Source of the DNA: Margaritispora aquatica
Taxonomy: Eukaryota; Ascomycota; Leotiomycetes; Helotiales; Discinellaceae
DNA: 64,000 nt
Direction of reading: 5' to 3'
NCBI GenBank assembly: GCA_007644065.1
Contig: VJWN01000001.1
Span: 2,680,340 to 2,744,339, forward strand
Each line of letters starts with the position of its first letter. Within the stretch, counting starts at the first letter, position 1. The position numbers were made by a program, and so were the translations under genes. This document shows, piece by piece, positions 1 through 10,488 of this stretch. The notes under the pieces were generated by a model. The model worked only from the letters and a program-made list of their open reading frames with translations. It was not told the origin of the DNA and did not search any database.

Positions 1-663
1 CTCGCTCTCCCTCATAAAGGCACCTAGGCACCTGACGTAGAAGCGATTTAATGACGCGTATGTATGTCGTAGATAATCAGTCGTTGCAATAGGTATCAAA
101 GCTCCCATTAGCCATGGAGTAATCGAAGTTGTTTGCACACCTGACACATATAGCCAGGTAGCAAAGAAACCGATCGAAACGTGTAAAATCTTACGAGGGA
201 CTTCGTGGCGATGTACAAAACTCCGCCAGTGTCTGTGAATAGGAATAAGACCCAATGGACTCGGGCTCCGACTAATGTCTTGCCAACTCCATCCCGTAGT
301 AGCACTTGTAGGTGAGAGATGACCATTTGTAGCCTTCCCATTTCCGTTCATCACTCCATCTGTAGAAGTTTCCGCTTGAGGCTCTGGTATCGTATCGAGT
401 TTTGACTTGTCCTTCGCAAAGGAGAGTTTGGATACATTTCGGGGTTGCATAGAACTCCTGCTCTTCGATCGCGCTCTCCTATTCTCATTACCGAGTTCGT
501 CCTCCACATCAAGTTCTTCATCGATAGGCTGTTGCGCAGCCAATTTTTTCCTCGCAGATCTTGTCATTGGGCCAAAGTAGCCATCTTGTGTTTCGCGCTC
601 CGATGGGGTTGGCGAAGGTGAGATTACCCTCGGAGTGCCCGGAATAGGGTTGGACGATGCCAT
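1..663 (-). CDS. DGK1: CTP-dependent diacylglycerol kinase, Dgk1 family (N-terminal 221 residues, runs off window)
   Basis: Reads open on the minus strand from ATG at 663 to base 1, where it leaves the window. Family role: an ER/nuclear-envelope enzyme that uses CTP to phosphorylate diacylglycerol to phosphatidate, balancing the lipid phosphatase Pah1. Residues 1 to about 140 are polar, Ser/Pro-rich and probably disordered. A conserved block follows, including RKILHVSIGFF near residue 150, then TDYLRH and YVRCLGAFMRE near residue 210, which match the Dgk1 start of domain in style and spacing. The polar N-terminus is longer than the short acidic one of yeast Dgk1. The gene is divergent from the Spb4 helicase gene across about 0.9 kb. 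The C-terminal membrane part lies outside the window, so completeness cannot be judged. Confidence 0.8.
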   Translation of the reverse strand, partial: MASSNPIPGTPRVISPSPTPSERETQDGYFGPMTRSARKKLAAQQPIDEELDVEDELGNENRRARSKSRSSMQPRNVSKLSFAKDKSKLDTIPEPQAETSTDGVMNGNGKATNGHLSPTSATTGWSWQDISRSPSPLGLIPIHRHWRSFVHRHEVPRKILHVSIGFFATWLYVSGVQTTSITPWLMGALIPIATTDYLRHTYASLNRFYVRCLGAFMRESE

Positions 664-1541
664 GGTAAAAGGTGGTAGAGAAGAGACTCGAATGACGCCA
701 GTGAAGACTCGTCCAATATCTGCAACTCGAAGAATCCAAGAGGTGGGTGTGTTTATGGAGTGGAGATGTTTATCTTTTCTTGAAACGCGGTCCGGAATCG
801 TGGTGGTGTTGTTGTTGAGCGATGAAAACAAGCTGATGCCCTGGCCTACCGGATCGAACTGGAGAAGATACGCAGAACAAGACTGCACTGCATCGTTGAA
901 GAAATAAATGATGACTGATTTGCGCCGTGATGTGGCACACTCAGTCGAGGGGATGGGGGTGCCAACTCTGCGGGGAGTGGGAGAGAAGGATTGAGTGGTT
1001 GTGATGGATGAGAAGAAGAGAGGTTTTGCTTGCTGGTGCGCAGTTGTCTTACTTTCCTGCGCTGCGATAAAGATCGAGGGTCTTCCACAGCAGGGGTGGG
1101 CACACGACAGGCTGGCTTTCACATGCGATACGACAAAAGGAAGAAGAAAATAAAGTAAAATAAAACAAATACTTGTTAACTTGAAAATGAAGAATATGGA
1201 GCAAGAAGACTCTGGATACTTCCAAGGTCTACAAGCCCTCGGATATCAAGGTCTAAACAGATGGTCGAGGTACAGATGTGGTGAGCTTCAGTGGTGCGGC
1301 ACGATGATGTCGATGTGGTCTTGAACTTCCTTCATTTGAAGAATTTCAGAGGTCCTTGGTCTTGGCAGGCTCTGTCGGCTAAACTAGGGCTAAACCGATA
1401 GGAGATAACGATGTCCCGCAATTTTTTGTCGTCTGGAAAATTATACCTTTCTAGTGTTGTGTGACGACCATAGCAACATCAGTTGCTCGCCATTGCATAC
1501 AATTGTTCTATCTAACCCGACCGAACGAACCAAAGCTTATC
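664..1541. promoter_or_regulatory. Shared intergenic region between divergent DGK1 and SPB4
   Basis: About 880 bases separate the two divergent starts. It has CT- and GA-rich stretches and an A-rich tract near 1135-1165. No credible gene is seen; the small open frames here have no codon or splice support. Both promoters should lie here by position. No specific transcription factor site could be assigned. Confidence 0.5.
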
Positions 1542-3407
1542 ATGGCCCCCGAAGTCGAGAAGAAGAGAGATCCTCGCTCTTGGGATGCTCTAACACCCTC
1601 CCTCGCAGAATGGATACTCGATGCAGTTGCTTCTATGGGATTTGGCCGAATGACGCCTGTACAAGCTTCGACCATTCCTCTATTCTCACAAAACAAAGAT
1701 GTGGTTGTTGAAGCTGTTACTGGAAGTGGAAAGACATTGGCCTACTTAATACCCGTGGTGGAAAAACTGTTGCGGCTGGAAGAACCCCTCAAGAAGCATC
1801 ATGTCGGCGCAATTATCATTTCCCCAACTAGAGAACTTGCGACACAAATACACTCCGTCTTACTATCCCTATTGGCCTTCCACGCTCCATCATCTGAAGC
1901 ATTGAACTCTTCTGGAGAGGGTGATCAAAAGCGATCCACGACCGTCTCAACGGTGCTGCCCCAACTTCTGCTTGGAGGAACGACCACTCCAGCACAAGAT
2001 CTCAGCAGATTTCTCAAGCATAGTCCCAATCTTATTATATCTACTCCCGGAAGATTGTTGGAGCTTCTATCATCTCCTCATGTTCATTGTCCTCAATCAT
2101 CCTTCGAAGTGCTCGTGCTTGATGAGGCCGACAGACTATTGGATTTGGGCTTCAAGGATGATTTACAGAAGATCTTGAGCCGGTTGCCAAAACAGCGTCG
2201 AACGGGGCTTTTCAGCGCAAGTGTGAGCGAAGCAGTTGGAGAAATCATTCGGGTTGGCTTGAGGAACCCAGTCAAGATCGCAGTAAAGGTCAAAAGCTTG
2301 TCAGGAGAGGATAAGAGGACGCCAGCAAGTTTGCAAATGTCATACTTGCTAACTCCTCCGAGTCACAAATTTCCTGCGCTTCTGTCCTTACTATCTCAAT
2401 TGGAACCTAGACCCCAAAAGACAATCATTTTTGTTTCGACGTGTGCTGCAGTAGACTACATTCACCAAGTGCTCGCAGCAATATTACCAACGGAGTTCAC
2501 TTGTATTCCACTACACGGCAAACATCCCCCAAATGTTCGGCAGAGGAATTTTTCAAAATACGTCAACTCAGTTAGCTCTGTGATATTACTCACAACTGAT
2601 GTGGCAGCTCGAGGTCTCGATATCCCTCAAGTTGATCTTGTCGTACAGATTGATCCACCATCAGATCCAAAAGTCTTTCTGCATCGTTGTGGAAGAGCTG
2701 GTCGGGCAGGTCGCAGGGGCCTCAGTGTGATATTTTTGCTGCCAGGGAGAGAAGAAGACTACATTCCTTTCCTTGATGTCCGGAAAACCCCAATCTCGCT
2801 TCTGAAGAAGCCAGAGGTCAAAGTCACAGATGATGATGCAAAACTCGTCACTTCTAAGATCAGGAAAGAGGTTCTTGCCGATCGAGCTCTATATGACAAG
2901 GGACAACGTGCTTTTGTGTCTTGGGTGCAAGCCTATTCGAAACATCAAGCCTCATCCATTTTCCGAGTTGCAGATTTGGATTGGACTGATCTTGGCAATG
3001 CCTGGGGTTTAGTCAAACTTCCTAAAATGCCAGAACTTAAGAAATGGGAAGGCGATAAAACTTTAGGCATCAAGCTGAACATGTCAGAGTACGAATATAA
3101 AGACAAAGTAAGAGAGAAAGCCAGACGCTTGGCTATGGAGGAGGAGAAGACCAAAGCGCCATTTGTGCCTACTGAGGAAATGGTGAAAAAGAGGAAAGAA
3201 AGAGAAGCTTGGAGTCATAAGCATGATGCCCAAGATCTGAAAGAGGAGAGGCGGGAAAAGAAGAAACGGAAGAGAGAGGCCGAGAGGTTTGAAAAAATGA
3301 CGGCGGAGGAGAAGGAGAAAGAGCTTGAATTACAAGAGTTGGTGCAGAAGGTTAGGAAGAAGGTGAAGGAAGATGAGAAAGAGGAGGTCTTCGAAGGGTT
3401 TGACTAA
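1542..3407 (+). CDS. SPB4: ATP-dependent rRNA helicase Spb4 (DEAD-box)
   Basis: Single exon, 621 residues from the ATG at 1542 (context ATCATGG); the frame is open 27 codons further up but that part does not look like family sequence. Family role: nucleolar RNA helicase for 60S pre-ribosome and 27S rRNA processing. All helicase motifs are visible in order: Q-motif region [12 protein letters not shown], Walker [23 protein letters not shown] at residues 194-197, SAS in place of the usual [21 protein letters not shown] and [10 protein letters not shown]. The C-terminal Spb4 extension is followed by a highly charged Lys/Glu tail over the last 100 residues, as usual for this family. The SAS triplet is, as far as I recall, normal for Spb4. 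Length matches fungal orthologues. Confidence 0.93.
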   Translation: MAPEVEKKRDPRSWDALTPSLAEWILDAVASMGFGRMTPVQASTIPLFSQNKDVVVEAVTGSGKTLAYLIPVVEKLLRLEEPLKKHHVGAIIISPTRELATQIHSVLLSLLAFHAPSSEALNSSGEGDQKRSTTVSTVLPQLLLGGTTTPAQDLSRFLKHSPNLIISTPGRLLELLSSPHVHCPQSSFEVLVLDEADRLLDLGFKDDLQKILSRLPKQRRTGLFSASVSEAVGEIIRVGLRNPVKIAVKVKSLSGEDKRTPASLQMSYLLTPPSHKFPALLSLLSQLEPRPQKTIIFVSTCAAVDYIHQVLAAILPTEFTCIPLHGKHPPNVRQRNFSKYVNSVSSVILLTTDVAARGLDIPQVDLVVQIDPPSDPKVFLHRCGRAGRAGRRGLSVIFLLPGREEDYIPFLDVRKTPISLLKKPEVKVTDDDAKLVTSKIRKEVLADRALYDKGQRAFVSWVQAYSKHQASSIFRVADLDWTDLGNAWGLVKLPKMPELKKWEGDKTLGIKLNMSEYEYKDKVREKARRLAMEEEKTKAPFVPTEEMVKKRKEREAWSHKHDAQDLKEERREKKKRKREAERFEKMTAEEKEKELELQELVQKVRKKVKEDEKEEVFEGFD

Positions 3408-3857
3408 TCTTCAGTAATTTGATTGGGGGATATTCAAGACTAAGTAGCAATATCCCGAAAGATTCAAATATTTTGCCCGATTTGCTTTTCCACCCATTGA
3501 GCTAGGTACGTATTTTGCATGTGAAATTTATGTCTAAGGATTTCAGAATCTTGTCTTCGGTAAGGACAATTAAGGCAAAACTGAAATTAGCCACGAATGC
3601 CTCTTTCATTCAATCCAAAAGTTCCATGCTTATATTCTCCACGCATTTCTTCAAGAAAAGCAAATAACTTCATTTATCAAGACCTTGCTGTCGCAAACAG
3701 CCCAATCGAGACTAGCGCCTCAACCCATCTTCAGAAACACCCAAGGCTGCATGACAGCCTCGCTAACAACATCTCAATTTCAATCAAATCCACAACCCCT
3801 CACCACTCACACTACGGTTACACTCAGCACTCCCACATTCACTCACAAACAAAAGCA
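3408..3857. other. Intergenic, SPB4 3' end to next gene
   Basis: About 450 bases. The second half (3600-3857) is CT/CA-rich with many short pyrimidine tracts, as expected of a fungal 5' leader and core promoter. The reading frame of the next gene is open back to 3597 but is low in coding character there, so I treat it as 5' UTR. Confidence 0.4.
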
Positions 3858-4793
3858 ATGGATCCTGACCTCTCCGCCTCCGACGAAGAAGCCGCCGCCA
3901 TGGCCGCCATGCTCGGCTTTGCCTCCTTCGGCGGCAAGCCTCCCGCGAAAAAGAAACGCAAGTTCAACGCCTCGACAGATGCATACGTCGAGGGACAGGT
4001 GCTGGAGAGTCTCGACAAAGGCGGGAAGAAAGGACAGGGCAGTGGTGGTAACCAGACGAAATTGGGGAAGCAGAGGGTTTTTGGGACAAAAAGTGCAGGC
4101 ATGAGTGCAGACAATGCGCCGAAGTCTAATCAGGATGAGATTGAGCTTGGTGATGAAGAGGAGGAAGACTCAAGGAGTGGCAATGCGAGGTTAGCGCAGA
4201 GCAATGAGGACGAGGGACCACGATATTGGGACACATCCCTCCCTGCGCCTATTGATACGAACGAGAGGGAAATGGGAGGAGAAGAGGAAGGAGGGCCAGC
4301 ATACATGGACACCAGCACCGCCGCCCCCATCCTCACAGACTCAATTTCCGCCGCCGAAGCAGCAGAAGTGCAATCTCGAATCGACGCACTACTCAACTCT
4401 CTATCCGCGCCTCTACCACCTCCGAGCAATGACCCTGCTGCGCCGCCAGAATATAAAGCCAGTGTCAGTGTGCTGCCGAGTCCTGGTAAGAACTTGCCGA
4501 ACCGTCCTGCTTTTGCTGTAGGAGGCGGTGGAGGCGGTGGTGGTGGAAGTGAGGCGGGAAGTGTAGTAAGTGGTGCGAGTTCATGGGGTGGTAGGAGTAG
4601 AGGGGGACCTGGTGGAAACTGGGCGGGTGGTGGTAGGGGTGGCGCGGGAGGTGGTCCGGATGATAGGTGGTATGAGGGGTATTATGATCCGAGTTTTAAT
4701 TGTAATCCGTGGGAGAAAGAAGAGCAGAAGAGGGGCTTGCAGCCGGTTGGGACGTGGTTGGAGCATCAGGGTTATAGTCAAGGTCGACGGTAG
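3858..4793 (+). CDS. Conserved hypothetical protein, Gly-rich with C-terminal PWEKEE block
   Basis: 311 residues from ATG at 3858 (AGCAATGG). I do not recognise a named family. Visible parts: an acidic start (MDPDLSASDEE); a probable nuclear localisation run PPAKKKRK near residue 32; two similar blocks, RYWDTSLPAPID and AYMDTSTAAPIL, around residues 120 to 160; a polyglycine tract; an RG/GG-rich stretch at about 225 to 275; and a C-terminal segment WYEGYYDPSFNCNPWEKEE. The mix of NLS and RGG-type sequence suggests a nuclear, RNA-associated role, but that is inference. An upstream in-frame ATG at 3597 would add 87 residues of unconvincing sequence. Confidence 0.75.
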   Translation: MDPDLSASDEEAAAMAAMLGFASFGGKPPAKKKRKFNASTDAYVEGQVLESLDKGGKKGQGSGGNQTKLGKQRVFGTKSAGMSADNAPKSNQDEIELGDEEEEDSRSGNARLAQSNEDEGPRYWDTSLPAPIDTNEREMGGEEEGGPAYMDTSTAAPILTDSISAAEAAEVQSRIDALLNSLSAPLPPPSNDPAAPPEYKASVSVLPSPGKNLPNRPAFAVGGGGGGGGGSEAGSVVSGASSWGGRSRGGPGGNWAGGGRGGAGGGPDDRWYEGYYDPSFNCNPWEKEEQKRGLQPVGTWLEHQGYSQGRR

Positions 4794-4915
4794 TGGTGCT
4801 GTACTGTATAGTATAATGAATGACCTTGTAAATATGTCTAATGAATACTAGTATACCATCACTGAAGGTACTCATTGGAAGCAAAAAGTGAAGGCTCCTT
4901 TGGAGAGGTTCCTCC

Positions 4916-5451
4916 TCAACCACCCTTATCTCTCTCACAATCTCTGCGCTTAATCCACACGATGTCGAGCTCGTCCACAAGAGGCGAGATCGTTTCAAAC
5001 TTGGTCTCTTGATCCGTCTATACACAAACTCCCAATACCCATGCAACGTTTCCCATTACCTCGGTTTTTTCTCAAGTATAATACATACTAAAAGATACAC
5101 ACCATCAGAGATACTACGCTACACTTTACGTCAAAATGAACTAACGCAAAGTAGGCTGTTTTGTTCGCCCCTTTCAAGCAAGTCTTCCTCCTCACGCCTC
5201 CACATCACTTCGCCAGGCTTAGGAGAATAATTTTCTTCCAACATCCTTCGCCTACGGATATGACTTTTCTTTTGCTCTCTCTTATGATAGACTCGTTTCT
5301 TGTCGTCTTCTGATCAAAAGCACCTGCCAAACAAGCACAGTGAATGACGAAAAGATGGAGAGGATAAAAATTGAGGGCAATAAGGGAAGTATCAACCAAA
5401 ATAGAGAACTGCTTCTCGATATGGAATTTTGTAAATTAGATTGGAAGTCAT
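4916..5451 (-). CDS. Small hypothetical protein, three exons (106 residues)
   Basis: Reconstructed as exons 5397-5451, 5146-5309 and 4916-5017 (complement). Introns are 87 and 128 nt, with donors GTTGAT and GTTAGT (both weak) and acceptors CAG and TAG. The joined frame is open and gives a basic, charged protein: start MTSNLIYKIPYREAV, middle KKSHIRRRRMLEENYSPKPG, end VWIKRRDCERDKGG. It is supported by strong coding character of exons 2 and 3 in phase-compatible frames, which no single open frame spans. An in-frame ATG 12 nt upstream (5463) is an alternative start. Function unknown. The weak donors are the main doubt. Confidence 0.45.
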
Positions 5452-6840
5452 ACACACTTTCATGTTCTGTGCTTTGTGTGTTTGCTGTGTAAACTTATGA
5501 TTCAACATCGCTTTAAATTATCCTTTGGCTTGAACGATAGGATGATGAGGGAAATAATTTATCCGTAAGTCCCAAGTTACTTACTTTCATTCACTCGAAG
5601 ATGTACGTGTATGGTGTACAAGATTGTCCTGCCTCAAGCGACCTGCTGTCTAGACACCAACTATGATGCTGCCGATGAGCAGAGGAAGTTTTTGATAGAT
5701 TAGTTGTATTTCTGATAAGGTTTTAAATGGAGAGATACGTAAGAGGAGCAGGTAATTGTTGTTACGGTTGTGGTTGTTCAGGATGTCAATTTGTTCGTAA
5801 ATATCGAGAATTCAACCTCGCCTCCCTCCTTTTATAACCCGTACCTGTCCTCGTATTCTTACTTCTCTATTGGGTGTTCCAAGATCATCCATTTCATGTC
5901 CACCTTCGACGCTTGGAAGCTTCAGCAGCTAAAAATGCTGAGCAAGAACATTAACCCACTCCCAATCGCACCATCGCGCTTCCTCGTCCAAAACATGTCA
6001 TAGCAATAACTTCACTTCAGCTTCAAGTTTTTTCAACTTGAATCGCAATCACAATCCCGTTTCAACCTTGAACTCCTATTTAAATTGAAGTAAATTCTAC
6101 TTTCATACTTTGGCATTGGAGGTAGCAAAACGAAATTCTTAACCCCGACTCACAAAAACTGCCACGAGTGCCTGACAAGTTCCGACACCACTGCCACTAC
6201 CATCTCTCCAAACACACAACAAACGCATGGCCTCAACAACACCTCCAACATAGCAGTTCGCTCCCGATCCCAGATCTTACCGTGCTTACGACCAATAATC
6301 TCGAGCAGGACACAATTTTGACTCTTAGCTGCTGGCGTACGAATCTCCATAACGCACACCGCACACCACCGACCATCCTACTCATGCGTCATACACCCCA
6401 TGATAGTGAAGAGAAGGTCACTGGAAGAAACAATTAAATATCGGAGGACCTCCTAGCACTTTAGAGTAGACGACAGGTGAACGCAAACGCAACACAACCC
6501 TCGTCGAAATGCAAGTCACAAGGAATGCCTCGGAATCCAAATCTGAAGCTACAAACACCCACCAACCTGAAGATACATACCTATCTATGTCGGCAACCTG
6601 TGTTCAATCAGCCAAGAATCACGCTCACACCGAATCAGGCGGAGAGCACAACATAGCAAAGCAAGAGCAGTTGATATCAAACATCATTCATTCATCATCG
6701 CATGCTTTAGACAAGTACATGCTAACCTTATAGACAGATAAACAGACAGCAGTTAAACCACAGACTCCAGACTCCACAAATGCCGCTATGCACACCTTTT
6801 ATCCTGACTAACCTGCTCCCATCCTGAAAGCCCACCATTG
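5452..6840. other. Intergenic, AT-rich, no supported gene
   Basis: Several short open frames are present (for example 5896-6003 plus, starting MSTFDAWKLQQLKML) but none has splice or length support. A CA-rich stretch at 6160-6700 resembles untranslated leader sequence. Confidence 0.35.
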
Positions 6841-6854
6841 AAAACAATCCTGTA

Positions 6855-7110
6855 CTTGCAAAACTGAACCGAACCGCTTATGCTAACAAAATAAACTCAA
6901 AGAAATGCCTTCTGTGTGTGAGCAGGCCTCACTCTTTCTTGTATTCCTGCAAAACTGAACCAAACGCTTATGCTCCAACAAAACTCAAGAAAATGCCTTT
7001 GTACATGAGCAGGCCTCACTCTTTTCCCACCCCGACAGCTCGAATATTGCCTTCTGTGTATGAGCAGGCCTCGCTCTTGTCATGCTTGCAAAAAACACCG
7101 GACCGCCTAT
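6855..7110. repeat. Imperfect tandem repeat, ~91 bp period
   Basis: The block CTTGCAAAACTGAACC...CGCTTATGCT...AAATGCCTTCTGTGTGTGAGCAGGCCTCACTCTT occurs at about 6855, again at 6946, and in a third, shortened form at 7043-7110. The core GAGCAGGCCTC is found three times. It lies immediately downstream of the stop of the next gene (minus strand) and so may be transcribed in that 3' UTR. Confidence 0.7.
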
Positions 7111-7117
7111 TCCGTTC

Positions 7118-10100
7118 TCAAAAATCGCCATCTTCTTCTCTAATCATCGCGAAAACAACCTCCTGGATATGGACAGGCATCATTCTTCTCTCCAAGTCGG
7201 TTTTGAATTCCCATGGTTGAGTGACCCCAAATTCATAATGCTTGCGTTTTCTTGTCGATGTCTCCTTGGTAACTGCATCCACAGCCGTACTCAAGGGATC
7301 GACCACAGCAAGCTCGAGAGACTGGGACTCCTTGTGAATTGGTGACATTACAGATACGTTTCTCAATCCGCTTGGCTTCTTAGGGACATATCGTTGGTGT
7401 GGAAGCTGAGCATTGCTTGGTCGTGGTGTAGGGGGTGGATCAGTCCGTGCTGTGCCTGATTCAACCTCGCCAGAATTTGACTCTGCCACACTCGAACCTC
7501 CCTCCTCAGATTCCTCCTCGATCTCACTCTCACTATCATCGTAGAAAAATCCATAGCCGCGATTCTTCTCTTCTGCTACCACAGGCGTAGTTACAGGTGT
7601 AGTACCGTTCATGTGCACATCCTCATCCTCATCATCGGATATGTCACCTGTAGGTGCTCTGAAGGAATTAGGATAGACATGAACATTCTCCTCTTCATCA
7701 ACTTCCTCTACTCTCGAGAGTCGAGATGTAGAACGGGCCTTGCTGGAGGAAGCGGCGAATTCCGACGATGCCACCTTCTTAGCATTCAAGCGGTCAAGCT
7801 CAGCACAATAAGAGTTATGCTGTACCCTGGCTTCTGCTATCTGCTTGGCCTTGAACTCTGGAGTTGCATAGTATGCCACCAGCTTCGCCAATCTCTCAGC
7901 TTCTTCAACTTCCTCGGTGCTCTTCAACTTCTTGCTCTGTCGTCGCTTTCGCTCAGTCTGGGGGCCTGAAGATCGGACAGATTTTGTTCGATGGCGACGC
8001 TCTGACTGAGCCTTGGTCTTGCGCGATGGTCGTGTTGGTGTAACTTGTGTGTTTGCGATGTTATGCTCATGGGCAAACGTGAACTCTGTTTGTGCATCCT
8101 TCTCATTTGACTTGGTAGGGGAATCACTACTGTTGGATGCACGCTCAACCTCTTCTGTCTTGATAAGATTAGTAGATGGCGAGGTTCCCTTGAACTTGAA
8201 TGGAGAGTACGGAGCCAGTGCTCGAGTAACACTCTTCAAGGAGGAGTACCAACCACCAGACTTGGAGACTGGGGTTGGAGTGGCTGGAGGTTGGGGGACA
8301 GCTGGAGATGCTGCAACTTCTCTGGGACCATCGCCGTTAGTGATGGTTGATAATGTGTCCTCTCCTTCGTCTTCTTCCGCCGAAAGCTCTTCATCCGAAT
8401 AATCCACCTCAGCGCTGAAGGGAGATGAAGTTGGAGTCTTAGCCCTCGAGCCAGAACCGCCGATGCCGTGCTGTTTAGCAGCCTTCTGCCCATGCGTGGG
8501 GGTGGTAGTCTCTGACGATTGCTTGGGTGTTGAACCTGAGAGCAATGCGACTACCTCCTTAGGGTCAGGTAATGTAAGGGAGGAGGAATTGTCTATCACC
8601 ACTTGATCGTGGATGGTACGCAGGAAATCTATTAGGTTAGGATTTGATACTGTAATCTGTGGAAGAAGACCAGTGGAAGGGAAAACGAGGGTGGGAAGAC
8701 TATTGGAAGTTCGCATACTGTTGCGCGAAGCCGAAGACTGCTCTGAGCCTTGCTTGCGTCTCTTCTATATTGGTGTTAGCACGTGTACAATCAAATTTGA
8801 ATTTAGAAGCTTACCTGTTGAGTACTGGGTGATTGCTTGGTAAGTTGCGGGCTGAGAAGTTCTCCTCTCCTCAGCTTTGCCATGGCATCCTTTGCCTGCT
8901 TCTCCATAGCCTTAGCTTTGCGATAATCAGACTTCCAAGCACGTCCCTTTCTCTTTGCGCCTTCCACGTCAATCTCAACATCATCGTCGGACATAACAAG
9001 AGAGTCTTCAAACTCATAAGGATTTGGCTCGGAGAGGTTGATATATGGAGTAGAATAAGGAGTAAGTTTAGGAATCTCTCTGAAAGAGCTGCTGGCTGGC
9101 CTAGGTGGAAGCGGATTACTGATATGTGTGACAAAAGGTGCGAGCTTTCTGGGAGGTTCTTGCTCAATTTCTGAATCTGATTCATCGATGTGAGACTTCT
9201 GGGGGGTTTCATTGTTGATTGCTGAGGTTGCTCTAGACTGACGACCTGTAGTTTGGTGCATCGTGAACATGTTTGGGGCGGCCAAAGAGTTGCCTATGGG
9301 TTCTTGGAAGGGACTCGACAAGATGCTGTCCTCGACTGGCTCTTGGATACGCAGAGGACTTTCCGAAGATTTAGCAGTTGCTGGCTTCTTTGAAGTATTG
9401 ACTCTTGGAGTATTGTGGCCATTCTTGATTGGAGTTGCTTCATTGTTCTTGGGGCTAGTCTCTACGGCAGCAAGATATTGAGAAGGAGTACCGAGAGAGG
9501 GAGTATCCTCAACAATCAAGGCCTTCTTGGTGAAGAGAGGAGTCGATACGTATGAGGCTGCAGGTGATTTGTGCAGGTCCTTGTCGATGGGAGCTTGTGA
9601 AGCAGTCTTTGGAGAAGAGCCAAATGGATGGTGCTGAGGAAGCATAGCAAATGGATTTTCTGCAGAAGGAGAGGCAACGAGAGCTCCTCCAGCATAGCTG
9701 AATGGGCCTCCAGAGAAACCACCAGAGCGAGCGCGTGGTCGTCGTGGACGGACAGATCCAGCAGGTGGAGAGCTCTTAGGAAGGGTATTGGGGCGTACAC
9801 GCTTGGCCGGGCTTTCCTCATCCTCCGAATCTGCGGTTTCAAGCTGACGCTTAAGCGAAGGAACAGCTTGATCAGATTGACGCTCCTGCTTATAACGCTG
9901 GAACTCTTGAACAGCCAAAGCTTCGGTCTTGTTGAGCTTTGGTGTTGGTCGCTCATCAGCTCCTTCTCCATCCGCATCCGAAGCACTTGCCATATCCTTG
10001 TATTCGCGCTTTCCTCTATGCGCATTTGTGGAACCAACACCTTGGTGAGTAGGAGGTCCTCTGGAAGCAGTTTTCGGTCTAGCAGCTCTCTTCTTTCCGC

Positions 10101-10488
10101 CATCTGTCCTGGGAGTCTTTGGCTTGAACATTGCTTTGCCATTTGCGCCAGTGAATCTGGATGGGGTGGTCGATCGATTATTATTGCTTCTTTCCAGTTT
10201 TTCGGAAGAGTGCTGATCTGATGGAGAGGTTGAGCGCGACTCTGCAAGTCTTTCGGGTTCGGAGTGGGAGTCGTGAGGTTGAGGAGACTGCGAAGGTGAG
10301 GTATGGTTATTGGTGGTGGAGGTTTCTTGACTTTGCGTATTAGCATCGTCATTCTCGGAAGGCTTTTCCTTCTGAACGCGAGGTCTCGTAGTCCGAGTCT
10401 TCTGCTTTGTTGTATCAAGCACCTGAAGAGGGCTTGTAGTCGTTGCGAGCCTACGCTGGCCACGAGTGCTACGGCGAATTGGTTCCAT
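7118..10488 (-). CDS. Large intrinsically disordered nuclear-type protein (1106 residues, two exons)
   Basis: Exons 8815-10488 and 7118-8764 (complement), joined over a 50-nt intron with donor GTAAGC and acceptor ATATAG, phase 0. Start is ATG 10488 (MEPIRRSTRGQRRLAT); an ATG ten codons upstream is possible. The whole chain is Ser/Pro/Lys/Glu-rich. Visible parts: basic N-terminus; SPAKRVRP near residue 235, an NLS candidate; a conserved-looking patch SEPNPYEFEDSLVMSDDD near residue 485; a Lys/Arg/Ala helix just before the intron; GGWYSSLKSVTRAL in the second exon; long acidic runs; and a C-terminal block ending VFAMIREEDGDF. I cannot name a family. Composition suggests a chromatin or nuclear-pore associated scaffold, by inference only. 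Confidence 0.75.
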
